Shown here piece after piece: positions 1-7,401 of a DNA stretch of 28,555 nucleotides. The notes under the pieces were generated by a model. It was not told the DNA's origin and did not search any database. It saw nothing but the letters and a program-made list of their open reading frames with translations. The stretch's first letter is position 1. Each line of letters starts with the position of its first letter. The position numbers were made by a program, and so were the translations under genes. Origin of the DNA: Hyphomonas sp. UBA5111 (lineage in GTDB: Bacteria; Pseudomonadota; Alphaproteobacteria; Caulobacterales; Hyphomonadaceae); contig DHZF01000126.1 in NCBI GenBank assembly GCA_002414505.1, positions 1 through 28,555 on the forward strand, written 5' to 3'.

Positions 1-302
1 TCATTGGCGCCATTCGGCACCGTCCAGGCGGGGACGGTCGTGCCGGCATCCAGCACGGCAAAGCCGGCCGGGTATTCGCCGGGCCAGCCGGGGCTGACAT
101 ACCAGCTGTCATCATAGCCGGACAGGGCCTTGTAATCGAGATCATCGACCGGCGGCGCGGCAGGCTCTGCCTCCAGCGCGCTGTCGAGGCCGGGATCGGC
201 TTTGGTCTCGGCGGGCGCCGGCGTCGCTGCCGGAACGTCCGCGCGCTCCTGTCCGCAGGCCGCGAGCAGGCCCGCTGCGATCAGAATACAGCCCAGTCTC
301 AT
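1..302 (-). CDS. Lipoprotein, 3' end outside window (partial)
   Basis: The frame stays open from an ATG at 302 to the left edge (at least 100 residues). The N-terminus is a short hydrophobic signal ending in the lipobox LAAC, with Cys16 as the predicted lipidated residue, so the product should be exported and membrane-anchored. After the Cys comes a low-complexity Ala/Pro/Glu linker (about residues 20-50), then a more ordered part rich in Tyr, Trp and Gly. A good ribosome binding site (AGGAGAGG) sits just upstream of the ATG. The gene is divergent from gltX. No domain is recognised in the visible part and its function is unknown. Confidence 0.75.
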   Translation of the reverse strand, partial: MRLGCILIAAGLLAACGQERADVPAATPAPAETKADPGLDSALEAEPAAPPVDDLDYKALSGYDDSWYVSPGWPGEYPAGFAVLDAGTTVPAWTVPNGAN

Positions 303-334
303 CTACCTCTCCTTGACGGCGACTCACATGCCCG

Positions 335-370
335 TGCCACATTAGCACGAACAATAGCAAGAATGTGGCA
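335..370. promoter_or_regulatory. Perfect 9-bp inverted repeat in the lipoprotein/gltX divergent promoter region
   Basis: TGCCACATT at 335-343 is repeated in inverse as AATGTGGCA at 362-370, with an 18-nt spacer. It lies in the only shared upstream region of the lipoprotein and gltX. It could be a regulator-binding dyad or an RNA hairpin in a leader. No regulator is assigned. Confidence 0.4.
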
Positions 371-432
371 TCGATCCCTTGGCTTTTTATGCAATTTGAT
401 GTCGAAAGCACGCTTCAAAACAGGTTTTCTCC

Positions 433-1773
433 ATGACTGCACCGATTGTTCGCTTCGCTCCCTCGCCCACCGGCCGCCTGCACGTAGGCAATGTGCGCAC
501 GGCGCTGATCAACTGGCTGTTCGCCAAGGGCCAGCAGGGCAAGTTCATCCTGCGCATTGATGACACCGATACAGAGCGCTCGACACAGGAATATGAAGAC
601 GGCATCCGCACGGATCTGACCTGGCTCGGCCTCGTCTGGGATGACACATTCAGCCAGTCGAAGCGATTTGCGGAATATGACGCGGCGGCGGACAAATTGC
701 GCGAGATGGGCTTGCTCTATCCCTGCTACGAGACGGCTGACGAGCTCGACCGCAAGCGCAAGATCGCGCTGTCGCGGGGCCGCCCGCCCGTCTATGACCG
801 CGCGGCGCTGGAGCTGAGCGATGAGGACAAGGCAAAGCTGGAAGCCGAAGGCCGCACGCCGCACTGGCGTTTCAAACTCTCCGGCGGGCGCGTGGAGTGG
901 ACCGACCTTGTGCGCGGAGACCAGAGCATCGACACGTCCAGCCTGTCCGACCCGATCCTGATCCGCGAGGACGGCTCCTATCTCTACACCCTCCCCTCGG
1001 TCATCGATGATATCGAGGCGAAGATCACCCATGTCGTGCGCGGGGAAGACCATGTCACCAATTCCGGCGCCCAGATCGAGATCTTCAAGGCGCTGGGCGG
1101 CACGGCCCCGGACATGGCGCACACGCCGCTGCTGATCGGCGCGGATGGTCAGGGCCTGTCGAAGCGGCTCGGCTCGCTGTCGATGGGCGAATTGCGCGCG
1201 CAGGGCTATGAGCCGATGGCGGTCTCCAGCCTGCTCGCCAAGATCGGCACATCCGATAATGTCGAAGCGCGCGAGACGCTGGACCAGCTGGTCGCGGAAT
1301 TCGATTTCGGCAAGATCGGCCGCGCCCCGGCGCGCTTTGACGAGGCCGAACTCTTGTCGCTGAACGCGGCGATTTTGCACGGCCTGCCGTTTGATGCGGT
1401 GAAGGAGCGGCTCGCCGACGTGGACCCCCGCGCGGCGGATGAAGCCTTCTGGACCGTTGTGCGCGAGAATTGCTCCCTGCTGCCGGACGTGGCCGGCTGG
1501 GTCGAGACCGTGTTCGGCGAGATCACGCCTCTGGTAGACGCTGAAGACAAGGACTTCGTGGCGACCGCCGCGACCCTGCTGCCCGAGGGCGACCTGACGG
1601 GCGAGAGCTGGAGCCAGTGGGCGAACGCCGTGAAGGCCGAGACCGGCCGCAAGGGCCGCGGCCTGTTCATGACGCTCCGCAAGGCGCTGACCGGACAGGA
1701 ACACGGCCCCGACATGGGCGCGCTGCTGCCGCTGATCGGGCGGGACCGGGCGCTCAAACGGCTGCAGGGCTAG
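433..1773 (+). CDS. gltX: Glutamate--tRNA ligase (GluRS, short alphaproteobacterial form)
   Basis: Class I aminoacyl-tRNA synthetase that charges tRNA with glutamate in the cytoplasm. The 446-residue protein starts with the Rossmann-fold signature and has a HIGH-type motif, HVGN, at residues 17-20. The IDDTD segment follows at about 42-46. The KMSKS loop reads GLSKR at 241-245, so the first Lys of the usual KLSKR is Gly while the catalytic SKR is kept. No Cys cluster for a zinc site is visible. Many alphaproteobacteria carry two GluRS copies, and this shorter type resembles the second. Whether it prefers tRNA-Glu or also charges tRNA-Gln (then amidated by GatCAB) cannot be told here. The long frames opposite it are codon-bias shadows. 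Confidence 0.95.
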   Translation: MTAPIVRFAPSPTGRLHVGNVRTALINWLFAKGQQGKFILRIDDTDTERSTQEYEDGIRTDLTWLGLVWDDTFSQSKRFAEYDAAADKLREMGLLYPCYETADELDRKRKIALSRGRPPVYDRAALELSDEDKAKLEAEGRTPHWRFKLSGGRVEWTDLVRGDQSIDTSSLSDPILIREDGSYLYTLPSVIDDIEAKITHVVRGEDHVTNSGAQIEIFKALGGTAPDMAHTPLLIGADGQGLSKRLGSLSMGELRAQGYEPMAVSSLLAKIGTSDNVEARETLDQLVAEFDFGKIGRAPARFDEAELLSLNAAILHGLPFDAVKERLADVDPRAADEAFWTVVRENCSLLPDVAGWVETVFGEITPLVDAEDKDFVATAATLLPEGDLTGESWSQWANAVKAETGRKGRGLFMTLRKALTGQEHGPDMGALLPLIGRDRALKRLQG

Positions 1774-1820
1774 CGTTCTGCCCCTAGACTCCTGAATCTT
1801 TTCGGATTTCAAACTTTTTG

Positions 1821-1835
1821 GAACAAAGTCAGAAC
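1821..1835. promoter_or_regulatory. Possible LexA (SOS) box, GAAC-N7-GAAC
   Basis: GAAC at 1821-1824 and GAAC at 1832-1835 are separated by exactly seven bases. This is the reverse complement of the GTTC-N7-GTTC direct repeat known for alphaproteobacterial LexA. It sits in AT-rich DNA about 100 bp upstream of the small gene at 1933. A bare match of this kind is expected about once per window by chance, so this is only a candidate. Confidence 0.3.
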
Positions 1836-1932
1836 TTTTTCCTTTCCAAAAGGTGAATATTCTGGTTATGTTCTCTTATCGCAGATCAAGCGAAGAACAG
1901 GTTCAGCACACAGTTTCACGAGGGGTTTCAGC

Positions 1933-2262
1933 ATGTCGGGTTTGGTGATCAAGGGATGTGAGTACGATCCAATCGAGTCCAAGGATGTCGTCTATGGCGA
2001 TGGTTTCCGGATGGAGCTGGAACAGGCGATTGCGCTGGCCTCGACGGGCGTTGAATTCTGGGCCGCCGAGCGTGATGGTTCCGCCGCGCCCATCTCTGTC
2101 GCCAAGAATGAATATGGCGAACTGATCCTGAAGACCGAGCCGACGGCCTACGCCGCCAACCCGCTTGGCGAGATCAGCGCCCCACCGATCGTGCACCGCC
2201 GCTATCGCCCCGAAGCGCAGATGCCTGCACGGATCCATCCCGGTTACGCTGTCGCGGCCTAG
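1933..2262 (+). CDS. Small hypothetical protein, weakly DUF3892-like
   Basis: The predicted protein has 109 residues, is acidic to neutral, and has no signal peptide or membrane segment. A GAGGGG ribosome binding site lies about 9 nt before the ATG, and 160 bp of AT-rich, promoter-like DNA precede it. Residues about 28-80 (an EQAIALASTGVEF stretch, a short beta-rich part, then LKTEP and a NPLGEI turn) recall the small DUF3892 fold seen in stand-alone proteins of unknown role. That resemblance is from memory and is weak. The His/Arg/Pro-rich tail is not conserved in anything I recognise. A foldable 123-bp element begins 11 nt after the stop codon. Confidence 0.7.
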   Translation: MSGLVIKGCEYDPIESKDVVYGDGFRMELEQAIALASTGVEFWAAERDGSAAPISVAKNEYGELILKTEPTAYAANPLGEISAPPIVHRRYRPEAQMPARIHPGYAVAA

Positions 2263-2273
2263 TCACGCAGCGG

Positions 2274-2396
2274 CCCCTACCCTTTACATGTTTCCTTGCC
2301 TGACGCGTCTCCACACCCACTCTCCAGGCGCGCAGGATTGATCCGGCCTCACCTGACCGGATCGGAGGGGTCACACCAGCATGTGAAGGGTGGGGG
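2274..2396 (+). other. 123-bp structured element (candidate ncRNA, 3'-UTR structure or MITE-like repeat)
   Basis: The two ends pair along 17 bp (2274-2290 with 2380-2396). Inside lie two more helices: 2299-2307 with 2329-2336 (8 bp around a bulged A at 2303) and 2340-2346 with 2357-2363 (GATCCGG/CCGGATC, 7 bp). Together they make a three-way junction. The two imperfect positions of the outer helix (2278/2392 and 2285/2385) are U-G wobbles if the + strand is transcribed but A-C mismatches on the other strand, so a + strand RNA fits better. The right arm ends at the base before the direct repeat at 2397. No target-site duplication is evident. Its function is unknown. Confidence 0.5.
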
Positions 2397-2413
2397 TTAC
2401 TCCGCCTCCAGAT
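2397..2413. repeat. Direct repeat, copy 1 (distal copy of mccA 3' end)
   Basis: TTACTCCGCCTCCAGAT here is identical over 17 bp to 3345-3361, where it encodes the last codons and the stop of mccA. This copy lies 7 nt beyond the stop codon of the DUF4268 gene and is not part of any gene. The flanking bases differ on both sides (g/t and t/g), so the repeat is exactly 17 bp. Confidence 0.9.
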
Positions 2414-2420
2414 TAATTTG

Positions 2421-3341
2421 TTAATTGATAGCGTTTAAGGCTAAACTATATTCATTCAGACGCTTGTTTAACCACGAAGACAGCTCGGCCCAATTCGAAG
2501 GATCAGTATAATTCCCAGCGTGACTATCGATGTAAAAGTACCCTCCGGAACTGCCTGCATCGATCGTTATTCCAAGACTACGCTCTAAAGAATATTTGTG
2601 TGGCTCCAGCAAGGCACGCACTTCCTCCGGAGAAACATTTTCAAATCCTCGAATGAATAGCCCAACCTCGTTTTTCGCGATATAATAACTGACAACTAGT
2701 CCGAGATCAGTGAATTTGCGCCATCTGTTCGATGCGCCGCCAGCGCTGCCGTCCGCTTCATTTTCGGGATAATACTCTAAAAAGTACTCCCAGAAACTTC
2801 TACGCCTCACACCCTCTGGACTTAATTGTTTAGTTGCCCGAGTGACACTCTGCAGTCTTCGCTCCCAAGAGTTTGGTTTTTCTAGAACTTCGAAAAGCGG
2901 CGCATACCTACTGTCTTCGATTCGAACTACTCGTGCACGTACGGCAAAGAACGAGAATTCTTCGGCGGTGCTTTCATTCAGCCATTTCATCGCCGCCAAA
3001 TGCGCTTCTCTGAATGATGACGCGACCCAAATGACAGTTTTGGCCTCGAGTCCGGCTAGATATGTCAGAATTTGCCCAAGGTGTCTGTGATCAGACATTT
3101 CCAGCTGGTTTTCTATCAGAATATTTGAATTATCCTGCGTGTTTCTAGCAAGTATGTCAGCGGAAAAATAATCGTCGTGAGTTGGCAGCCCTGCTTCAGC
3201 CTTTATTAGTTCTAACTGAAGCCCAATAACCTCTCCTATACGGTCTAGGTTGTCGGCAAGCCACGGAGTAAAGTTTTTTGCTTCATCTGCCCATGCATCT
3301 CGTACTGATACGTCAGACAGCCTTCCAAATTCTTTTGACAT
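2421..3341 (-). CDS. DUF4268 protein, PD-(D/E)XK nuclease-like
   Basis: A 306-residue soluble protein. The stretch with D62 (ADILA), then IENQ at 76-79, then HLGQILTYLAGL at about 87-98 and KTVIWVA at 101-107, is typical of DUF4268 proteins. These look like restriction-endonuclease folds with a D...E-x-Q active site in place of E-x-K, and they often occur in defence or accessory regions. The C-terminal third (about 200-306) is the DUF4268 part proper. The ATG lies 3 nt after the mccA stop, and the purine-rich GGAGGCGGAG serving as its ribosome binding site is inside the last mccA codons, so translation should be coupled to mccA. GC is far below the neighbours. The real substrate is unknown; a DNA-targeting or defence role is inference. 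Confidence 0.85.
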   Translation of the reverse strand: MSKEFGRLSDVSVRDAWADEAKNFTPWLADNLDRIGEVIGLQLELIKAEAGLPTHDDYFSADILARNTQDNSNILIENQLEMSDHRHLGQILTYLAGLEAKTVIWVASSFREAHLAAMKWLNESTAEEFSFFAVRARVVRIEDSRYAPLFEVLEKPNSWERRLQSVTRATKQLSPEGVRRRSFWEYFLEYYPENEADGSAGGASNRWRKFTDLGLVVSYYIAKNEVGLFIRGFENVSPEEVRALLEPHKYSLERSLGITIDAGSSGGYFYIDSHAGNYTDPSNWAELSSWLNKRLNEYSLALNAIN

Positions 3342-3344
3342 ACT

Positions 3345-3361
3345 TTACTCCGCCTCCAGAT
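3345..3361. repeat. Direct repeat, copy 2 (within mccA 3' end)
   Basis: This is the functional copy of the 17-bp repeat. Read on the minus strand it gives the codons for LEAE and the TAA stop of mccA and carries the GGAGGCGGAG that precedes the DUF4268 ATG at 3341. It is identical to 2397-2413. Confidence 0.9.
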
Positions 3362-5249
3362 GAACCAAAATATCGCCCTCGGCGACCTGGTCCCCCGCAG
3401 CAGCCTCCACGGCTTCTACCACCCCATCGCGCGGCGCCGGCAAGGTGTGTTCCATCTTCATCGCTTCCATCACCGCAACCGGATCGCCCTTGGTGACCGT
3501 ATCGCCCGGCTTCACATGTACGGCGAGCAGCTTGCCCGGCATCGGCGCGCTGACAGTGTCGCCACCCAGCACCGCTTCCACATCTGCGTCATAGTCCGGC
3601 ACCTCAACCAGCACCGTGTCGCCGCCGGTCGTGACCGCATAGCGGCGCGGCGAGATGTCTGTCACGAAAGGCAGCGGCGCGTCCGGATCGACCTCATGCT
3701 CTGACGGATCGAACCAGTCGGCATCGGTGCCTACGGCAATTGCGGCCTTGCGCACAGGCGAAGCGTTCGAGCGGAATCCGTCGCGGATTCCCCACGGCGT
3801 GATGGCGCCGGCATCATCCAGTTCAACATCACTCACCGCCAGAACAGACGCATGCTGATGTGCGGCGGGCGGATGGGTCAGCGCATCCCCCTGCTCCGCA
3901 ATCCAGTTCACATGATGCGTGCCTTCGCGGAAGGCCTCCGACAGGGCGCAGCGGCGCAGGAAGCCTGTATTGGCCGGCACGCCCGCCAGTTGTGTGTGCG
4001 CCAGCGTCTCGGTCAGCAAATCCACGGCGGCGTCGCGATCTTCTCCGTGCACGATCAGCTTTGCGATCATGGAATCATAGCTCGCCGGCACACGGTCGCC
4101 CGTCTCGAAGCCGGTATCCCAGCGGACCGTCTCGCCGTCAATCGGCTGCAACAGGCCGAATTCGAGGATCAGGCCCGCGCCGGGGCGGAAGCCATCGGCC
4201 GGGTCTTCGGCGCAGATGCGCGCCTCGATGGCATGGCCCATTAGCGGGATTTCGTCCTGCGCCAGCGGGATTTCCTCGCCGGAGGCCACCAGCAATTGCC
4301 AGGCGACAAGATCCTGCCCGGTAATCATCTCGGTGACCGGATGCTCCACCTGAAGCCGGGTGTTCATTTCAAGGAACCAGAATGTGTCGACGCCCAGCGG
4401 CTTGGACCCGTCCACGATGAATTCTACCGTGCCGGCCCCCTGATATCCAACAGCCTGCGCCAGTTTCACCGCCGCGTCCGTCATGGCCGCGCGCACCTCG
4501 TCCGGCATGCCGGGCGCAGGCGCTTCCTCGATGACTTTCTGACGGCGGCGCTGCAGCGAGCAATCGCGCTCATAGAGATGGACGACATTCCCATGTGCGT
4601 CGCCGAAGACCTGGACTTCGATATGGCGCGGCTGCTCGACCAGCTTTTCCAGCATGACCCGGCCATCGCCGAAGGAACTCTCGGCTTCGCGCACCGCGCT
4701 TTCGAGTTCGGCCTTCAGCTCGCCCGCCTTGGAGACAAGACGAATGCCGCGCCCCCCGCCCCCGGCGACCGCCTTGATCAGCAGCGGAAAGCCCACGCCT
4801 TTCGCGGCCTTGGCGAGCGTTTCGAGTTCCTGGCCTTCGCCGCGATAGCCGGGCAGCACGGGCACGCCCGCCTCTTCGGCAATGCGCTTGGCTTCATCTT
4901 TCGGGCCCAGGGACCGGATCGCCTTGGCGGACGGGCCGACCCAGATCAACCCGGCTGTCTCGACGGCTTCGGCGAAATCGGCATTCTCGGACAGGAAGCC
5001 ATAGCCCGGATGGATGGCATCGGCGCCGGTCGCCCTGGCCGCGGCAAGGATGGCCTCGACCTTGAGATAGCTTTCGGGCGCAGGCGACGGGCCGATATGG
5101 ATCGCCTCATCGGCCTCGCGCACATGTTTTGCGCGCGCATCGGCGTCGGAATAGACGGCGACCGTCGCAATACCGAGCCCACGGCAGGTCTCAAAAATGC
5201 GGCAGGCGATCTCGCCCCTATTCGCGACGAGCAGCTTCTGGATCTTCAA
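3345..5249 (-). CDS. mccA: 3-methylcrotonyl-CoA carboxylase, biotin-containing alpha subunit
   Basis: This subunit (LiuD) carboxylates biotin with ATP and bicarbonate and supplies CO2 to the beta subunit in leucine breakdown. The N-terminus LLVANRGEIACRIF opens the biotin carboxylase domain, followed by an ATP-grasp region (GGGGRGIRLV, then ERDCSLQRRRQKVIEEAPAP) to about residue 450. A linker follows, then a biotinyl domain with EAMKM, biotin on about Lys598. I place the start at TTG 5249: GGGAGGG lies 7 nt upstream and the protein then begins like its relatives, 634 residues long. ATG starts at 5285 or 5306 would add a Pro/Arg-rich tail inside the upstream gene. The reading frame overlaps the DUF817 gene, so coupling is likely. 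Assignment as MCC rather than another acyl-CoA carboxylase rests on liuA, liuB and liuC nearby. Confidence 0.93.
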   Translation of the reverse strand: MKIQKLLVANRGEIACRIFETCRGLGIATVAVYSDADARAKHVREADEAIHIGPSPAPESYLKVEAILAAARATGADAIHPGYGFLSENADFAEAVETAGLIWVGPSAKAIRSLGPKDEAKRIAEEAGVPVLPGYRGEGQELETLAKAAKGVGFPLLIKAVAGGGGRGIRLVSKAGELKAELESAVREAESSFGDGRVMLEKLVEQPRHIEVQVFGDAHGNVVHLYERDCSLQRRRQKVIEEAPAPGMPDEVRAAMTDAAVKLAQAVGYQGAGTVEFIVDGSKPLGVDTFWFLEMNTRLQVEHPVTEMITGQDLVAWQLLVASGEEIPLAQDEIPLMGHAIEARICAEDPADGFRPGAGLILEFGLLQPIDGETVRWDTGFETGDRVPASYDSMIAKLIVHGEDRDAAVDLLTETLAHTQLAGVPANTGFLRRCALSEAFREGTHHVNWIAEQGDALTHPPAAHQHASVLAVSDVELDDAGAITPWGIRDGFRSNASPVRKAAIAVGTDADWFDPSEHEVDPDAPLPFVTDISPRRYAVTTGGDTVLVEVPDYDADVEAVLGGDTVSAPMPGKLLAVHVKPGDTVTKGDPVAVMEAMKMEHTLPAPRDGVVEAVEAAAGDQVAEGDILVHLEAE

Positions 5250-6123
5250 TGCGTGGCCCTCCCGGCGCCCGGTGGGCTTTGCCATGTACGGCCGCCACCA
5301 GGACAAAACTGATTATCATCAGCAGATACCATGATCCGAGTTTCGATAAAGAGACCATCTGCCAGCCATGCTCTTGCCCGGGATAGGCCCAGGCACGGGC
5401 GAATGTTCCAAGATTTTCGGCAAACCAGATGAAGATTGCCACCAGCCCGAAGCCGATCACGAGCGGCATCGGCCGGTGCGCCTCATCGGCGCGAAACCAG
5501 ACCATGCTGGGCCCGTAAACCATCGCTATGCCCACGAACAGGGCAATCCGGACATCCGGCAGCCAGTGATGCGCGAAGAAATTCACATAGATCGCCGTCG
5601 CCAGCAGGCCCTGCAGCCAGAGCGGCGGGAACCGGTCGAACCGGAACTCGAAGATACGCCAGACCCGCGCAAGATAGGAGCCCACCGCGCCATACATGAA
5701 GCCCGTGAACAGCGGCACCGCGCCGATGCGCAGGAAACTGTCTTCCGGATAGATCCAGCTGCCATGCGCGGTCTTGAACAGCTCCATCACCGTGCCGACG
5801 ACATGGAAGACGAGAATGATCCTCGCCTCCTCCCAGGTCTCGAGGCCCGTCCAGAGCATCATGATCTGGATGGCGAGCGCGCCGAGCACGAGGAAATCAT
5901 AGCGCGAGAGGCGCGCGCCGTCCGGATACCAGGCAAAGGTGAGCAAAAGCAGGCCCAGCATCAGGCCGCCAAACAGGCACGCCCAGCCCTGCTTGATGCC
6001 GAAGGCAATGAATTCAAAGACCGCCTGACTGACCGGTCCGGTCACGTAACGGGCATGCAGGGCCGCGCGGGCGGCATGCAGGCGCTGCTGGGCGCGCGTC
6101 GGGGCAGGTTTTGGTGTCTCCAT
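5218..6123 (-). CDS. DUF817 family integral membrane protein
   Basis: A 301-residue inner-membrane protein with about eight hydrophobic segments and conserved polar motifs such as TGLETWEEAR, the GSWIYPE turn, FTGFMYG, and NFFAHHWLPD. These match the DUF817 family (Bacillus YoaT-like), whose function is unknown. The start is taken at ATG 6123, just after a purine-rich AGAAGAGGGG; a TTG at 6144 would add seven residues but has no ribosome binding site. Its 3' end overlaps the start of mccA by 32 nt, so the two are probably translated from one mRNA. No link between DUF817 and leucine metabolism is established. Confidence 0.85.
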   Translation of the reverse strand: METPKPAPTRAQQRLHAARAALHARYVTGPVSQAVFEFIAFGIKQGWACLFGGLMLGLLLLTFAWYPDGARLSRYDFLVLGALAIQIMMLWTGLETWEEARIILVFHVVGTVMELFKTAHGSWIYPEDSFLRIGAVPLFTGFMYGAVGSYLARVWRIFEFRFDRFPPLWLQGLLATAIYVNFFAHHWLPDVRIALFVGIAMVYGPSMVWFRADEAHRPMPLVIGFGLVAIFIWFAENLGTFARAWAYPGQEHGWQMVSLSKLGSWYLLMIISFVLVAAVHGKAHRAPGGPRIEDPEAARRE

Positions 6124-6255
6124 CCCCTCTTCTATCCGGGTCAATCACGGCGCAATCCGGGCGCGGCGGGGACCTTTGCCGGTCCAAATTCCGGCTTGGA
6201 CACCCTTCCGAGCTGTCGTAAGGGTTAACGGGCAGAAACCACACGGGAGTGTCTT

Positions 6256-6612
6256 ATGGCCTATGCATCAGGTATCGGAATCAGCAGTCTGGCAGGCGTG
6301 GTCGGCGCCGTTGTCGGGGGCTATATCGGCTTCACGCAGGCGGCAGATGTCAGCAATCTGGAGCCGGTTTCCGGCGCGCTGATCCTGGGGGCGATCGGCT
6401 TTGTGGCAGGCAGCGCGGGCGCCTTCCTCCTGAAATCCCTGATGCAGTTCGTCATCTACATCATCCTGTTCGGCATTGTGGCGTATTTCTTCCAGCACCA
6501 GATCGAGTCACTCACAGGGATAAACCCGGTGAGCGCGACGCTGAATTTCCTGGCGGATCTTGGCCTGCCCGTGAGCGCGAAGGACAGCGTTCTGGTTACC
6601 GACCCCAGCTAG
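6256..6612 (+). CDS. Small membrane protein with glycine-rich helices
   Basis: The 118-residue protein has three hydrophobic stretches: about 8-27 (glycine-zipper-like, GVVGAVVGGYIG), 40-60 and 63-82. A short soluble tail follows. GGGAG lies 8 nt before the ATG. The Gly/Ala-rich hairpins resemble glycine-zipper membrane proteins, but I recognise no named family. Its last 17 nt overlap the end of liuC on the other strand, so the two genes are tail to tail. Confidence 0.75.
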   Translation: MAYASGIGISSLAGVVGAVVGGYIGFTQAADVSNLEPVSGALILGAIGFVAGSAGAFLLKSLMQFVIYIILFGIVAYFFQHQIESLTGINPVSATLNFLADLGLPVSAKDSVLVTDPS

Positions 6613-7396
6613 GCGGGCGCTTGTCGAGGAAGGCCTCGATGCCTTCCTTGCCCTCATCCGAGACACGGCGCGCAGCGATGCGCTTTGACGTCTCGTGGCT
6701 GAGATCCTTGTCGATGAACACGCCGGAGACATCGCGCACCAGCGCCTTGCTCTCGGCCACCGCGCCCGGCGCCGCCGCGAAGACGAGATCGGCGAGGTGC
6801 TCTTCCATCGCCGTCATCTCGGCCTGGTTTTCGACGACATACTGAACGAGGCCCAGCTTTTCGGCATAGTCGGCGTCGAACGTCTCGGCCGTGGTGAACA
6901 GGGCCTTGGCCCAGCGCGCGCCGATCGCCTCGATGACATAGGGGCTGATCGTGGCCGGCGTCAGGCCGAGCCGCGCTTCGGAAAAGCGGAACTTGGTGCC
7001 TTTCATCGCCACGGCCACGTCACACGCCGCCACGAGGCCAGCCCCGCCGCCCATGGCCGCGCCCTGCACCAGTGCCAGCGTCATCTGGGGCATGTCGTAG
7101 AGTGTGCGCAGCATTTCAGCGAGGTTCATGGCATCGCGCTCATTGTCCTCGCGCGTGTGCATGGCCGCCAGCTTCATCCAGTTGAGGTCCGCGCCGGCGG
7201 AAAAGCTCTTGCCCGCGCCGCGCAGGATCATCATGCGAATGGTGCGCTGGTCGGCGATGGTGTGGAACACATCGGTCAGCTCGGCGATCAGTTCGGCATT
7301 GAAGGCATTGTGTACGTCCGGCCGGTTGAGCGTGACGACGGCGAGGCCTTCCTGCGTCGCTTCGAGCGTGATGAGATCATAATCGGAATCGCGCAT
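6596..7396 (-). CDS. liuC: Enoyl-CoA hydratase family, likely 3-methylglutaconyl-CoA hydratase
   Basis: A 266-residue crotonase-fold enzyme. LNRPDVHNAFN (about 23-33), the first oxyanion-hole strand SAGADLNWM (about 67-75) and GAAMGGGAGLVAACD (about 112-126) are classical. FSEARLGL (about 138-145) carries the Glu expected as catalytic acid/base. In leucine catabolism this step hydrates 3-methylglutaconyl-CoA, made by the MCC complex, to HMG-CoA. The specific substrate is inferred from liuA, liuB and mccA in the same window; the fold alone does not fix it. The gene begins 5 nt after the acyltransferase stop codon, which suggests cotranscription with it. Confidence 0.88.
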   Translation of the reverse strand: MRDSDYDLITLEATQEGLAVVTLNRPDVHNAFNAELIAELTDVFHTIADQRTIRMMILRGAGKSFSAGADLNWMKLAAMHTREDNERDAMNLAEMLRTLYDMPQMTLALVQGAAMGGGAGLVAACDVAVAMKGTKFRFSEARLGLTPATISPYVIEAIGARWAKALFTTAETFDADYAEKLGLVQYVVENQAEMTAMEEHLADLVFAAAPGAVAESKALVRDVSGVFIDKDLSHETSKRIAARRVSDEGKEGIEAFLDKRPPSWGR

Positions 7397-7401
7397 AGGG
7401 A

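Larger units (their letters stand above)
2397..3361. mobile_element. Low-GC single-gene insert flanked by 17-bp direct repeats
   Basis: The unit between the repeats holds only the DUF4268 gene. Sampled 60-bp blocks are about 37-50% GC, against roughly 60-65% in the genes around it. The repeat copies the 3' end of mccA, so mccA stays intact and the repeat duplicate marks the far border. No transposase, integrase or terminal inverted repeats are present. The pattern is like attL/attR around a minimal integrative element or a gene gained by short-homology recombination; the mechanism is inferred. Removing one repeat plus the insert (948 bp) would restore a plausible ancestral junction. Confidence 0.65.

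Noticed and set aside
415..1812. 465-codon open frame opposite gltX
   Set aside because: It is a GC-bias shadow: Arg/Ala/Gly/Gln-rich composition, no domain, and it lies wholly opposite a certain gene.
2397..3361. Ordinary transposon with target-site duplication
   Set aside because: 17 bp is long for a target duplication, there are no terminal inverted repeats, and no transposase is encoded. The repeat is positioned exactly on the host gene end.
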